Assembly (NCBI RefSeq): GCF_006337105.1
Contig: NZ_CP040871.1
Coordinates: forward strand, 1,674,001-1,738,000
Direction: 5' to 3'
Source of the DNA: Thermomonas aquatica
GTDB lineage: Bacteria > Pseudomonadota > Gammaproteobacteria > Xanthomonadales > Xanthomonadaceae
DNA length: 64,000 bases
Positions 1-9,305 of this stretch are shown here, piece after piece. Below the pieces are notes generated by a model. The model ran no database searches and had not been told where the DNA came from. It saw only the letters and a program-made list of their open reading frames with translations. Every line of letters starts with the position of its first letter. The first letter of the stretch is position 1. The position numbers and the translations under genes are program-made.

Positions 1-267
1 GCCATCGGTGCCCCAGTCTTCGGTCATCGGGTCTTCGACCGTCGGCGGGAACTGCAGGTGGAAGCCGCGGCTGGCGAGGTTGGCGCGCACCACCTCGGGG
101 TTTTCCCGGGCCAGCCTGCGTTCCGGAACCAGGTCGACCTCCAGCACGAACTGCAGCGTGCCCAGCTGGGTGCGCAACGGTTCCGGCAGGCCGGCGAAGT
201 CGTCGCGCTTGGCGAGGTAGAGGTAGGTATCGGCCTTTTTCAGGCTCTTGTAGACGTAGGCGAGCAT
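1..267 (-). CDS. YcgL domain protein (3' end beyond window)
   Basis: The reading frame opens at an ATG at 267 and runs off the left edge with no stop, so only the first 89 residues are seen. The N-terminus starts MLAYVYKSLKKADTYLYL and continues with LPEPLRTQLGTLQFVLEV and ENPEVVRANLASRGFHLQFP. These match the small cytosolic YcgL family (DUF709, about 80-100 residues), whose biochemical function is not established. It is co-directional with cydAB downstream but separated by about 90 bases (its start is at 267, cydB stop at 354), so a shared transcript is possible but not shown. Confidence 0.85.
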   Translation of the reverse strand, partial: MLAYVYKSLKKADTYLYLAKRDDFAGLPEPLRTQLGTLQFVLEVDLVPERRLARENPEVVRANLASRGFHLQFPPTVEDPMTEDWGTDG

Positions 268-353
268 CGCGATCCGGGGGAACCGGCCTGACGGAATCGC
301 GGTGATTGTGCGGGAAAGCGCGGTGCGACGGAACCGCGCATTCACTGCCCGGA

Positions 354-1361
354 CTAGTGGTAGCCGGAATCCGCCGCGACTTTCCCGGCGAACACCCGGT
401 ACGACCACCACGTGTAGCCCAGGATCACCGGCAGCAGCAGCACCAGCCCGACCAGCACGAACATCTGCGAGGACGGCGACGCCGCGGCCTGCCAGATGGT
501 CAGCGACGGCGGCACCAGGTACGGCCAGATCCCCAGCACCAGCCCGGCGAAACCGAGCCCGAAGAAGCACAGGGTCAGCACGAACGGGCGCGCATCGCGG
601 CCCTGCGCCATCACCGCGCGCCACAGGGCGAACGCCACCGCCAGCACCAGCAGCGGCACCGGCGACAGCCACCAGAAATTCCCGCCATCGAACCAGCGCG
701 CCATGATCCGGCTGTCCAGGAACGGCAGCCAGGCGCTGACCAGGCCCATGAACACCACCACCACCAGCACCAGCGGCCGCGCCAGGCTGCGCGCCACGTG
801 TTGCAGCGCGCCCTCGGTCTTGAGGATCAGCCAGCACGCGCCAAGCAACGCGTAACCGAACACCACCGCCGCGCCGGTCAGCATCGAGAACGGGCTGAAG
901 AAGCCGAGCATGCCGCCGATGTACTTGCCCGCCTGCATCGGCATGCCTTCGACCACCGCGCCCAGGATCACGCCCTGCCAGAACGCCGCGCACAGCGAGC
1001 CCAGCGCGAACGCCCAACCCCACAGGAACTTGCTGCGCTGGGCCTTGAAGCGGAATTCGAACGCCACCCCGCGGAACACCAGCGCGATCAGCATCAGCAA
1101 CACCGGCAGGTACAGCGCCGACAGGATCAGCGCATAGGCCTTGGGGAACGCCGCCAGCAAGGCCACGCCGCCGAGCACCAGCCAGGTCTCGTTGCCGTCC
1201 CAGATCGGCGCGGCGGTGTTCATCATGTGGTCGAGCTGGTCCTCGTCCTCGGCGAACGGGGCAAGGATGCCGAGGCCCAGCACGAAGCCGTCCAGCAGCA
1301 CGTACATCAACACGCCGAAGCCGATCACGCCGAACCAGATCACCGGCAGCCAGTACTCCAT
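354..1361 (-). CDS. cydB: Cytochrome bd-type quinol oxidase subunit II
   Basis: 335 residues. With CydA it forms a quinol:oxygen oxidoreductase in the inner membrane. The start MEYWLPVIWFGVIGFGVLMY, the GNETWLVLGG motif near residue 56 and eight or so hydrophobic segments are typical of CydB of the cyanide-insensitive (CIO/CioB) branch. The start codon overlaps the cydA stop (ATGA at 1358-1361), which indicates translational coupling. The C-terminus ends SGYH just before the TAG. No CydX-like small ORF was recognised downstream before the YcgL gene. Confidence 0.95.
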   Translation of the reverse strand: MEYWLPVIWFGVIGFGVLMYVLLDGFVLGLGILAPFAEDEDQLDHMMNTAAPIWDGNETWLVLGGVALLAAFPKAYALILSALYLPVLLMLIALVFRGVAFEFRFKAQRSKFLWGWAFALGSLCAAFWQGVILGAVVEGMPMQAGKYIGGMLGFFSPFSMLTGAAVVFGYALLGACWLILKTEGALQHVARSLARPLVLVVVVFMGLVSAWLPFLDSRIMARWFDGGNFWWLSPVPLLVLAVAFALWRAVMAQGRDARPFVLTLCFFGLGFAGLVLGIWPYLVPPSLTIWQAAASPSSQMFVLVGLVLLLPVILGYTWWSYRVFAGKVAADSGYH

Positions 1362-2794
1362 CACGCGCCCCCTTCGATCTTCTCGTCCGGCAGCGACAAC
1401 GGCCGCGCCGGGGTCTTTCCGCCACCCGCCATGTCCTTCGGCGGCTGCTTGACCGGGCCCTTGCGCAGCAGCTTCTGCAGGTACCAGATGCCGGCGCCGA
1501 ACACGAAGGCGTAGGCCGACGCGTAGATGACGAGCGACGACAACACCGCCGCCGCCTGGATGTTGGGGCTGACCGAATCGGCGGTGCGCAACACGCCGTA
1601 CACCGTGTACGGCTGGCGCCCGATCTCCACCACATACCAGCCGGCCAGCAGGGCGATGAAGCCCGATGGCGCCAGCAGCCGCCAGCCATCCTGCAGCCAG
1701 CGTCCGCCGCGCGTCGTGGCATCGAACAGCCAGCCGCGCTTCCACGCCCACAGCGAGGCCAGCACCAGCAGCAGCATCGCCATGCCCAGTCCCACCATCA
1801 CCCGGAATGCATAGAACACCGGCTTCACCGGCGGGCGCTCATCGCGCGGGACCGAGGTCAGCGGCTGGATGTCGCCGTCCAGGGTATGGGTCAGGATCAG
1901 GCTGCCGAGCCGGGGGATCGCGAGCTCGTAATCGTTGCGTTCCTCGCGCTCGTTCGGCACCGCGAACACGACCAGCGGCACGCCGTGGCCGGGCGGTTCG
2001 CTGCGCCAGTGCGCTTCCATCGCCGCCACCTTGACCGGCTGGTGCTCGCGCGCATTGAGGCCGTGCAAGTCGCCGACGAACACCTGCAGCGGCACCGCGA
2101 TCGCCGCGAACGCCACCGCGTGCTTGAGCATCCGCTTGCCGGCCTCGACATGCTCGCCGCGGCGCAGGTACCAGGCGCTCACCCCGCCGATCACGAAGCA
2201 GGTGGTGATGAACGCGGCCAGCACCATGTGCGCCAGCCGGTACGGGAACGAGGGGTTGAACACGATCGCCCACCAGCTTTCCGGCTGGAACACGCCCTGC
2301 GCATCGAGGCTGTAGCCCTGCGGCGTCTGCATCCAGCTGTTGGCCGAGATGATCCAGAACGTGGAGATCAGGGTGCCGATGGCGACCATCAGGGTCGCGA
2401 AGAAGTGCAGGCGGTCGGAGACCTTCTTCCAGCCGAACAGCATCACGCCAAGGAAACCGGCTTCGAGGAAGAACGCGGTCAGCACTTCATAGCTGAGCAG
2501 CGGGCCGAGGATGTTGCCGGCCTTCTCGCTGAGCACCGCCCAGTTGGTGCCGAACTGGAAGCTCATCACGATCCCGCTGACCACGCCCATGCCGAACGAG
2601 ACCGCGAAGATCTTCAGCCAGAAGAAGTAGAGGTCGCGCCAGAGGTCGTCCTTCGTGCGCAGCCAGCGCCATTCGATGAAGGCCAGCCAGCTGGCCAGGC
2701 CGATGGTGAAGGCCGGGAACAGGATGTGGAACGAGATCACCAAGCCGAACTGGACTCGCGAGAGGAAAAGCGGCGACAGCAGCCCTGCATCCAC
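1361..2794 (-). CDS. cydA: Cytochrome bd-type quinol oxidase subunit I
   Basis: 477 residues from a GTG start at 2794. The start is chosen because a GGAG lies seven bases upstream and family members begin about 10 residues before LSRVQFGLVISFHILFPAF; an ATG at 2884 would add 30 residues of unfamiliar sequence. Haem-ligand regions FHILFPAF and YRLAHM, the quinol-side GDLHG, and the GRQP motif near the C-terminus are visible. The Q-loop is short, as in cyanide-insensitive oxidases. It is the first gene of a cydAB pair and is divergent from the S9 peptidase; a 5' leader of up to 166 bases separates them. Confidence 0.93.
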   Translation of the reverse strand: MDAGLLSPLFLSRVQFGLVISFHILFPAFTIGLASWLAFIEWRWLRTKDDLWRDLYFFWLKIFAVSFGMGVVSGIVMSFQFGTNWAVLSEKAGNILGPLLSYEVLTAFFLEAGFLGVMLFGWKKVSDRLHFFATLMVAIGTLISTFWIISANSWMQTPQGYSLDAQGVFQPESWWAIVFNPSFPYRLAHMVLAAFITTCFVIGGVSAWYLRRGEHVEAGKRMLKHAVAFAAIAVPLQVFVGDLHGLNAREHQPVKVAAMEAHWRSEPPGHGVPLVVFAVPNEREERNDYELAIPRLGSLILTHTLDGDIQPLTSVPRDERPPVKPVFYAFRVMVGLGMAMLLLVLASLWAWKRGWLFDATTRGGRWLQDGWRLLAPSGFIALLAGWYVVEIGRQPYTVYGVLRTADSVSPNIQAAAVLSSLVIYASAYAFVFGAGIWYLQKLLRKGPVKQPPKDMAGGGKTPARPLSLPDEKIEGGA

Positions 2795-2960
2795 GCATGC
2801 GCTCCGCGGCGCGCGGGAAGGCGCCGCGTGGCGAATTGTCCCATGCGCGCGCTGGAGCATCCATTCGAAATGTTCGATGGACATGCTCGATGGGACTTCC
2901 GGCGCATGCGTGGCGTGCGGCGGCTGCTACCCTGCCGGGACTTCGTTCCCGGACCACCCC

Positions 2961-5324
2961 ATGCGCCTTGCCCCGCTCGCCTTCGGCCTGTTGCTGGCCA
3001 CCACCGCCGGCCACGCCGCCACCCCGATCAGCCTCGAGCAGGCGATGGCCGATCCGGACTGGATCGGCCCGCCGGTGGAAGACGCCTGGTGGCGCTGGGA
3101 CGGCAAGGCCGCGCAGTACACGCTGAAGCGCAAGGGCGCGAGCATCCGCGACACCTGGCAGGTCGGCATCGATGGTGGTGCAACACCGGCAATCATCGAA
3201 GGCAGCGCGCGCGCCGACCTCGATGTCGCCGGCGCGCTGATCGACGCCGCCGGCACGCGCAGCGCCTTCGTCCGCAACGGCGACGTGTTCGTGCGCGACC
3301 TGCGCAGCGGCGCGCTGACCCAGCTCACCCGCGGCAACGAAGGCGAATCGCGCCTGCTGTGGAGCCGCGATGGCGCACTCGTCTGGCGCGGCGGCGATGC
3401 CTGGTACCGCTGGGATGGCCGCGGCATCGTGCAGGCCGCGCAACTCAAGGCCGACGACGCGCCGGGCCAGCCGCCCAAGCCCGACGACCTGCGCGACCGC
3501 CAGCTGCGCCTGATCGAAACACTGAAGGACGATCACGCCCGCCGCAACGCCGCGCGCGAACAGGACGAGGCCTGGCGCAAGGCCGATCCCACCCGCGCCG
3601 CCGCGCCGATCTACCTGGGCAAGGGCGTCGATATCGTCGATTCCGCGCTGTCGCCGGACGGGCGCTGGCTGCTGGTCGCCACCACCGAAAAGGGCGCGGA
3701 CGCCGGGCAGGCCGGCAAGATGCCGAAGTACGTCACCGAATCCGGCTACGAGGAATTCGAGGACGTGCGCACCCGCGTCGGCCGCAACGACCCGCTGCCG
3801 CAGAAGCTGTGGCTGGCGGAAATTTCCACCGGCAAGGTCAGCGAGCTGAAATTCGACGCCCTGCCCGGCATCGCCGTCGACCCGCTGGCGGCCATGCGCA
3901 AGGCCGCCGGCAAGGACGCGTTGAAGGGCAACCGCGCGGTGCAGGTCGCCACCAGCGGCGACAACGGCGATGCGCCGGCCCTGCTGTGGAGCGGCGACAG
4001 CCGCAACGCGGCGGTGATGGTGCGCGCGATCGACAACAAGGACCGCTGGATCGCCACCGTCGATCTCGCGAACGCGAAGCTGCAGCCGCGCCACCGGCTG
4101 ACCGATCCGGCCTGGATCAACTGGGGCTTCAACGACTTCGGCTGGCTGGCCGATGGCCGCACGCTCTGGTACCTCAGCGAGGAAAGCGGCTACTCGCATC
4201 TGTACACACTCGATGGCGCCAGCAAGGCGCAGCTGACCGACGGCAAATGGGAAACCTCGTCGGTGGTGCCCGCGCGCGACGGCAGCGCGTTCTACTTCCT
4301 GTGCAACCGCGCGCAGCCGGGCGATTACGAAGTCTGCCGCGTGCCCGCGCGCGGCGGCGCCACGCGCGAACTGACCTCGCTCGATGGCGTGGAAAGTTTC
4401 CGCGTGTCGCCGGACGGATCGAAACTCCTGGTGCGCAATTCGTCCGCCTACCTGCCACCGCAGGCTTACGTGGTCGATGCGGACGGCGGCAGCGCACGGC
4501 AACTCACCGATACGCGTACTACCGAATTCAAGGCGCGCGACTGGATCCAGCCGCAGATCGTGCAAGTCCCGTCGAAGCACGGCGCCGGCACCATCTGGGG
4601 CAAGTACTACGCACCCGCCGCGATGGAACCGGGCAAGCAATACCCGATCGTGATGTTCGTGCACGGCGCCGGCTACCTGCAGAACGTCAGCGCGCGCTAT
4701 CCGAACTATTTCCGCGAGCAGATGTTCCACAACCTGCTGGTGAACGAGGGCTACATCGTCCTCGATCTCGACTACCGCGCCAGCGAGGGCTATGGCCGCG
4801 ACTGGCGCACCGCGATCTACCGCTGGATGGGCAAGCCGGAGCTGGAGGATTACCTGGATGGCCTGGACTGGCTGGTCGAGACCAAGCAGGGCGACCGCGA
4901 CCGCGCCGGCATCTACGGCGGCAGCTATGGCGGCTTCATGACCTTCGCCGCGCTGTTCCAGAAGCCCGGCGTGTTCAAGGCCGGCGCCGCGCTGCGCCCG
5001 GTCAGCGACTGGTCGCAGTACAACCACGAATACACCAGCAACATCCTCAACACGCCGGAGCTCGATCCCGAGGCCTACAAGCGCTCCAGCCCGCTTGAAT
5101 ACGCGAGCGGCCTGCAGGACCACCTGCTGATCGCGCACGGCATGATCGACGACAACGTGTTCTTCAAGGACTCGGTGATGCTCACCCAGAAGCTGATCGA
5201 GCTGCGCAAGGACAAGTGGGAAATCGCGCCATATCCGCTGGAACGCCACGGCTTCACCCATCCGGATGCCTGGTACGACGAGTACCGCCGCATCCACGAA
5301 TTGTTCGAACGCACCTTGAAGTAA
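2961..5324 (+). CDS. S9 family peptidase, DPP IV-like, exported
   Basis: 787 residues. Residues 1-20 form a Sec signal peptide ending GHAA, so the enzyme is probably periplasmic. An N-terminal beta-propeller (DPPIV_N type, about residues 80-540) precedes an alpha/beta hydrolase domain. Catalytic triad candidates are Ser655 in GGSYGGF, Asp730 in HGMIDDN and His763 in ERHGF, spaced as in dipeptidyl peptidase IV. It likely trims dipeptides, perhaps X-Pro, from peptides. The ATG at 2961 is chosen because it begins the signal peptide; the same frame stays open upstream to 2655 inside cydA, which is a shadow. The next gene starts nine bases after the stop. Confidence 0.93.
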   Translation: MRLAPLAFGLLLATTAGHAATPISLEQAMADPDWIGPPVEDAWWRWDGKAAQYTLKRKGASIRDTWQVGIDGGATPAIIEGSARADLDVAGALIDAAGTRSAFVRNGDVFVRDLRSGALTQLTRGNEGESRLLWSRDGALVWRGGDAWYRWDGRGIVQAAQLKADDAPGQPPKPDDLRDRQLRLIETLKDDHARRNAAREQDEAWRKADPTRAAAPIYLGKGVDIVDSALSPDGRWLLVATTEKGADAGQAGKMPKYVTESGYEEFEDVRTRVGRNDPLPQKLWLAEISTGKVSELKFDALPGIAVDPLAAMRKAAGKDALKGNRAVQVATSGDNGDAPALLWSGDSRNAAVMVRAIDNKDRWIATVDLANAKLQPRHRLTDPAWINWGFNDFGWLADGRTLWYLSEESGYSHLYTLDGASKAQLTDGKWETSSVVPARDGSAFYFLCNRAQPGDYEVCRVPARGGATRELTSLDGVESFRVSPDGSKLLVRNSSAYLPPQAYVVDADGGSARQLTDTRTTEFKARDWIQPQIVQVPSKHGAGTIWGKYYAPAAMEPGKQYPIVMFVHGAGYLQNVSARYPNYFREQMFHNLLVNEGYIVLDLDYRASEGYGRDWRTAIYRWMGKPELEDYLDGLDWLVETKQGDRDRAGIYGGSYGGFMTFAALFQKPGVFKAGAALRPVSDWSQYNHEYTSNILNTPELDPEAYKRSSPLEYASGLQDHLLIAHGMIDDNVFFKDSVMLTQKLIELRKDKWEIAPYPLERHGFTHPDAWYDEYRRIHELFERTLK

Positions 5325-5333
5325 GTCCCGCCC

Positions 5334-6977
5334 ATGCTCCGCATCACCGACCTCAAGCTGCCGCTGGACCACGACGAGGCCGCGCTCGCCGCGGCGATCC
5401 TCGCCCGGCTCGGCATCGCCGCCGATGAACTGGCCGGCTACCGCATCGCCAGGCGCGGCTACGATGCGCGCAAGCGCGGCGCGATCATGCTGATCTACTC
5501 CATCGACGTGGAGACGCCGCGCGCGGCGGACCTGCTGCAGCGCCTGCCGCAGGATCCCGCCGCGCCGGGCGGCAAGGTCATGCCGACGCCGGACACCGCC
5601 TACAAGTTCGTCGCGCAGGCACCAGCGCGATTGCCGCTGCGCCCGCTGGTGGTCGGCATGGGCCCCTGCGGCCTGTTCGCCGGGCTGGTGCTGGCGCAGA
5701 TGGGCTTCAAGCCGATCATCCTGGAACGCGGCAAGGCGGTGCGCGAACGCACCGTCGACACCTTCGGCCTGTGGCGGCGCAAGGTGCTGGATCCGGAGTC
5801 CAACGTGCAGTTCGGCGAAGGCGGCGCCGGCACGTTCTCCGACGGCAAGCTGTACAGCCAGATCAGCGACAAGCAGCACCACGGCCGCAAGGTGCTGGAG
5901 GAATTCGTCGCCGCCGGCGCGCCGGAGGAAATCCTGTACGTCAGCAAGCCGCACATCGGCACCTTCCGGCTGGTGTCGATGGTCGAGCACATGCGCGCGA
6001 CCATCGAATCGCTGGGCGGCGAGGTCCGCTTCGGCAACCGCGTCGACGACGTGCTGGTCGAGATCGATGCGGATGGCGTGCGCCACCTGCGCGGCGTCAC
6101 CCTGGCCGATGGCGAGGAACTGCGCGCCGACCACGTGGTGCTGGCGCTCGGCCACAGCGCGCGCGACACCTTCGCGATGCTGCATGCACGCGGCGTGTTC
6201 GTCGAAGCCAAGCCGTTCTCGCTCGGCTTCCGCATCGAGCATCCGCAATCGCTGATCGACCAGGCCCGCTTCGGCCCGCAGGCCGGCCATGCCCTGCTCG
6301 GCGCGGCCGACTACAAGCTGGTCCACCACGCCCGCAACGGGCGTTCGGTGTACAGCTTCTGCATGTGCCCCGGCGGCACCGTGGTCGCCGCCACCAGCGA
6401 GCCAGGCCGGGTGGTCACCAACGGCATGAGCCAGTACTCGCGCAACGAGCGCAATGCGAACGCGGGGATCGTGGTGGGGATCTCGCCGGAAGACTTCGCG
6501 CCGTATGGCGAAGGCCCGCTGGCGGGCATCGCCCTGCAGCGGCATTGGGAATCGCAGGCCTTCGTGCTGGGCGGCGGCGACTACCTGGCGCCGGCGCAAC
6601 TGGTCGGCGACTTCATCCGCAATCGCCCATCAACCGGATTCGGTGCGGTGCAGCCGTCATACACGCCGGGCGTGACCTTGGGCTCGCTGGACGAAGCGCT
6701 GCCGCGTTATGCCATCGACGCGATCCGCGAAGCGCTGCCCGCCTTCGGCCGCCAGATCCGCGGCTTCGACATGCACGACGCCGTGCTGACCGGGGTGGAG
6801 ACGCGCACTTCGTCGCCGCTGCGCATCACTCGCGGCGGGGACGGCCACAGCGTCAACACGCGCGGACTGTTCCCGGCCGGCGAAGGTGCGGGTTATGCCG
6901 GCGGCATCATGTCGGCCGGCGTGGACGGGATCAAGGCCGCCGAAGCGGTCGCGCGCAGCATCGTCGCCGCAGGCTGA
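5334..6977 (+). CDS. NAD(P)/FAD-dependent oxidoreductase (COG2509-type)
   Basis: 547 residues, cytosolic. The N-terminal about 90 residues form a small domain (MLRITDLKLPLDHDE...), followed by a Rossmann dinucleotide fold with the GMGPCGLFAGL motif near residue 107 and an LERG acidic/FAD ribose region. FGEGGAGTFSDGKLYS and FPAGEGAGYAGGIMSAGVDG near the C-terminus are signatures of the uncharacterised FAD-dependent dehydrogenase family found widely in bacteria. Substrate is unknown. It follows the S9 peptidase closely on the same strand (9-base gap), so the two are probably cotranscribed, though no functional link is obvious. Confidence 0.9.
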   Translation: MLRITDLKLPLDHDEAALAAAILARLGIAADELAGYRIARRGYDARKRGAIMLIYSIDVETPRAADLLQRLPQDPAAPGGKVMPTPDTAYKFVAQAPARLPLRPLVVGMGPCGLFAGLVLAQMGFKPIILERGKAVRERTVDTFGLWRRKVLDPESNVQFGEGGAGTFSDGKLYSQISDKQHHGRKVLEEFVAAGAPEEILYVSKPHIGTFRLVSMVEHMRATIESLGGEVRFGNRVDDVLVEIDADGVRHLRGVTLADGEELRADHVVLALGHSARDTFAMLHARGVFVEAKPFSLGFRIEHPQSLIDQARFGPQAGHALLGAADYKLVHHARNGRSVYSFCMCPGGTVVAATSEPGRVVTNGMSQYSRNERNANAGIVVGISPEDFAPYGEGPLAGIALQRHWESQAFVLGGGDYLAPAQLVGDFIRNRPSTGFGAVQPSYTPGVTLGSLDEALPRYAIDAIREALPAFGRQIRGFDMHDAVLTGVETRTSSPLRITRGGDGHSVNTRGLFPAGEGAGYAGGIMSAGVDGIKAAEAVARSIVAAG

Positions 6978-6987
6978 TCGTCTAGCC

Positions 6988-8265
6988 TCAGCGCTCGAGG
7001 ATCGCCACCACGCCCATGCCGCCGGCGGTGCAGATCGACACCAGGCAACGGCCGCCGCCGCGCTGCTTCAGTTCCTTCGCCGCGGTGGCGACGATGCGCG
7101 CACCGGTGGCGGCGAACGGGTGGCCGGCCGCCAGCGAGGAACCGTTCGGGTTGATCTTGGCGGGATCGATCCTGCCCAACGGCGCATCCAGGCCCAGGCG
7201 ATTCCTGCAGTATTCCTCGCTTTCCCACGCGCGCAGGGTGCACAGCACCTGCGCGGCGAAGGCTTCGTGGATTTCGTAGAAATCGAAATCCTGCAGGCTG
7301 AGGTTGTTGCGCTTGAGCATCTCGGCCACGGCCACGGTCGGTGCCATCAGCAGGCCTTCGCCGTGCACGAAATCCACCGCCGCCACCTGCGCATCGCGCA
7401 GATGGCACAGCACTTCATGGCCATGCGCCGCCGCCCATTCGTCGGTGGACAGCAGGCAGGCGGAGGCGCCATCGGTCAGCGGCGTCGAATTGCCGGCGGT
7501 CAGGGTGCCGCGGCCGGAGGTCTTGTCGAACGCCGGCTTCAGCGTCGCCAGCTTCTCGATGCTGGTGTCCGGGCGCATGTTGTTGTCGCGCGAGACGCCG
7601 CGGAAGCTGACCACCAGGTCGTCGAAGAAGCCGCGCTCGTAGGCCGCCGCCAGCTTGTGGTGCGAGGCCACCGCCAGTTCGTCCTGCGAATCGCGGGAGA
7701 TGTTCCACTCCTTGGCCATGTCCTCGCAGTGCTGGCCCATCGACTTGCCGGTGCGCGGCTCGGCCACGCCGGGGAAATCCGGCTTGAGCTCGGACAGCTT
7801 GAAACCCTTGAACGCGGCCAGCTTCTGCCCGGTGGTCTTGGCCGCGGCGGCCTTCAGCAGGCGCCGGCGCAGGGCCTGGCCGTACACGATCGGCACGTCG
7901 GAGGTGGTGTCGGAACCGCCGCCGATGCCGGATTCGATCTGCCCGGTGCTGATCTTGCCGGCGATGTGGACGATGGTGTCGAGCGAGGTGCCGCAGGCGC
8001 GCTGCAGGGTGATGCCCGGGGTCAGCGGCGACAGCCCGGAGGACAACGCGGCCTCGCGGCCGAGGTTCCAGTCCGAGGAATGCTTGATCACCGCGCCCAT
8101 CGCCACTTCGCCGAGCTGCTGGCCGTGCAGGCCGAACTTCTCCACCAGCGCGCCCAGCGTGCGCACCGACATGCCGAGGTTGCCGACGTCGGCATAGGCC
8201 GTGTTCTGCCGGCAGAACGGGATGCGGACGCCGCCGAGGATGGCGACAGGACGACCGTACAGCAT
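6988..8265 (-). CDS. fadI: Acetyl-CoA C-acyltransferase, FadI-like thiolase
   Basis: 425 residues. It catalyses the thiolytic last step of fatty-acid beta-oxidation (3-ketoacyl-CoA + CoA to acyl-CoA + acetyl-CoA). The nucleophilic Cys sits in QRACGTS, the catalytic His in YEIHEAFA, and the acid/base Cys in CTAGGMG near the C-terminus, with NGSSLAAGHPFAATGA between them. Length (about 425-435) and sequence style fit FadI rather than the shorter FadA. No fadJ partner is adjacent; the gene converges with the FAD oxidoreductase (10-base gap) and is divergent from the hypothetical gene at 8347. Confidence 0.93.
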   Translation of the reverse strand: MLYGRPVAILGGVRIPFCRQNTAYADVGNLGMSVRTLGALVEKFGLHGQQLGEVAMGAVIKHSSDWNLGREAALSSGLSPLTPGITLQRACGTSLDTIVHIAGKISTGQIESGIGGGSDTTSDVPIVYGQALRRRLLKAAAAKTTGQKLAAFKGFKLSELKPDFPGVAEPRTGKSMGQHCEDMAKEWNISRDSQDELAVASHHKLAAAYERGFFDDLVVSFRGVSRDNNMRPDTSIEKLATLKPAFDKTSGRGTLTAGNSTPLTDGASACLLSTDEWAAAHGHEVLCHLRDAQVAAVDFVHGEGLLMAPTVAVAEMLKRNNLSLQDFDFYEIHEAFAAQVLCTLRAWESEEYCRNRLGLDAPLGRIDPAKINPNGSSLAAGHPFAATGARIVATAAKELKQRGGGRCLVSICTAGGMGVVAILER

Positions 8266-8346
8266 CAGGCACCTCGGGCTTGCCCATGGGGGCGGGCATA
8301 ATGGCCGCAGTGTAGCGCCGCAATATCGAGCGGGAACTCAGGATCG

Positions 8347-9228
8347 ATGATCGACCCAAACCAGACGGTATTCCGCGGCGTGGTGGCGCTCGAACTGCGC
8401 GACGGCACGCCGCCGCAGCGCGCCGCGCTTAACGCCGCAGCCGCCGGCGACCTCACCGCCCTGCTCGGCCGCGACCTGTCTGCGCTGGTGCCCGCCGTGC
8501 GCGATTGCGACCTGGGGCTGATGGCCGCGCATTTCGATCCCGCCGAGGCCCTGCGCCCGGGTTGGCCGCTGCATCGGCGGGTCAGCGAACTGTTGCGGCA
8601 TTCGCCCAGGCAGGCGGCCGCGGGGCAGGCGGGGGTTGCGCGGATGATCGGCTTCGGCGCCGATGCGCAGGGCGAGGTGCCGATGCCGCTGCAGGCCGAT
8701 GCGCACCTCGCCGGCGGCGGATTGCGGATCCTGCCGTTCGTGTTGCGCGGGGATGCCGTCGCCGAAGCGGGCGCGCAACTCGAGGAACTGCTGCTCGATC
8801 GCGGCATGGCCGCCGCCGACACCGCGCTGGCGCTGCAGGACGGCCTCGGCGCGCAGGTCGAACACGCGCGCTGCCTCAGCCTGCTCGACCTCGCCGCGAT
8901 CACCGCCATGCAGTACCGGAATGTCGGCCTGGCGCCGCTGTGGAGCCTGGTCGAAGCCGCCCTGCTGGAACCCGACATCGAGGAATGGCTCGACCTGCCG
9001 CCGGAACCGCTGGCGCGTTATGTCGATGGCGAAGTCCGCATCGCGCTGCTGGATCCCGCGGCCTGGCGCCAGCGCTATGCCGCGGGCGAGGGCGACGGCG
9101 CCCGGCTGGAGCGCGGTTTCGAACTGTTCCAGGCGCGCCAGCGCCAGTTCGCCGCGGTGCTGGACGCGCACGACGTGCCGGTGCAGTTCGTGCACTGCGC
9201 CGATGGTGGCGCCGACTGCCTGCGCTAG
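8347..9228 (+). CDS. Hypothetical protein, cytosolic
   Basis: 293 residues, acidic and Ala/Leu-rich, with no signal peptide and no membrane segment. I do not recognise a domain or catalytic motif. Coding character is good: strong G/C preference at third positions through the whole frame, ATG at 8347, stop TAG at 9226-9228, followed by a hairpin. Helical, amphipathic stretches (residues 130-230) suggest an all-alpha cytosolic protein. It stands alone, divergent from fadI with an 81-base intergenic region, and converges with the adhesin gene. Confidence 0.7.
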   Translation: MIDPNQTVFRGVVALELRDGTPPQRAALNAAAAGDLTALLGRDLSALVPAVRDCDLGLMAAHFDPAEALRPGWPLHRRVSELLRHSPRQAAAGQAGVARMIGFGADAQGEVPMPLQADAHLAGGGLRILPFVLRGDAVAEAGAQLEELLLDRGMAAADTALALQDGLGAQVEHARCLSLLDLAAITAMQYRNVGLAPLWSLVEAALLEPDIEEWLDLPPEPLARYVDGEVRIALLDPAAWRQRYAAGEGDGARLERGFELFQARQRQFAAVLDAHDVPVQFVHCADGGADCLR

Positions 9229-9250
9229 CGTCTGCTTGATCCGCACGAAC

Positions 9251-9283
9251 ACGGAAACGGCGCGGTCGCCCGCGCCGTTCCGT
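9251..9283. terminator. GC-rich hairpin between convergent genes
   Basis: The arm at 9251-9265 (ACGGAAACGGCGCGG) pairs with 9270-9283 (CCGCGCCGTTCCGT) with a single bulged A and a 4-base loop. It lies between the convergent stops of the hypothetical gene (9228) and the adhesin (9306), the usual place of a bidirectional terminator. There is no strong T-tract on either side, so efficiency is uncertain. Confidence 0.6.
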
Positions 9284-9305
9284 TTCGTGCATCGCGTGGA
9301 ATCCG

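Noticed and set aside
1886..5098. Very long plus-strand open frame across cydA and the S9 gene
   Set aside because: Shadow frame: Arg/Gln/His-rich translation opposite and out of phase with two genes with clear motifs.
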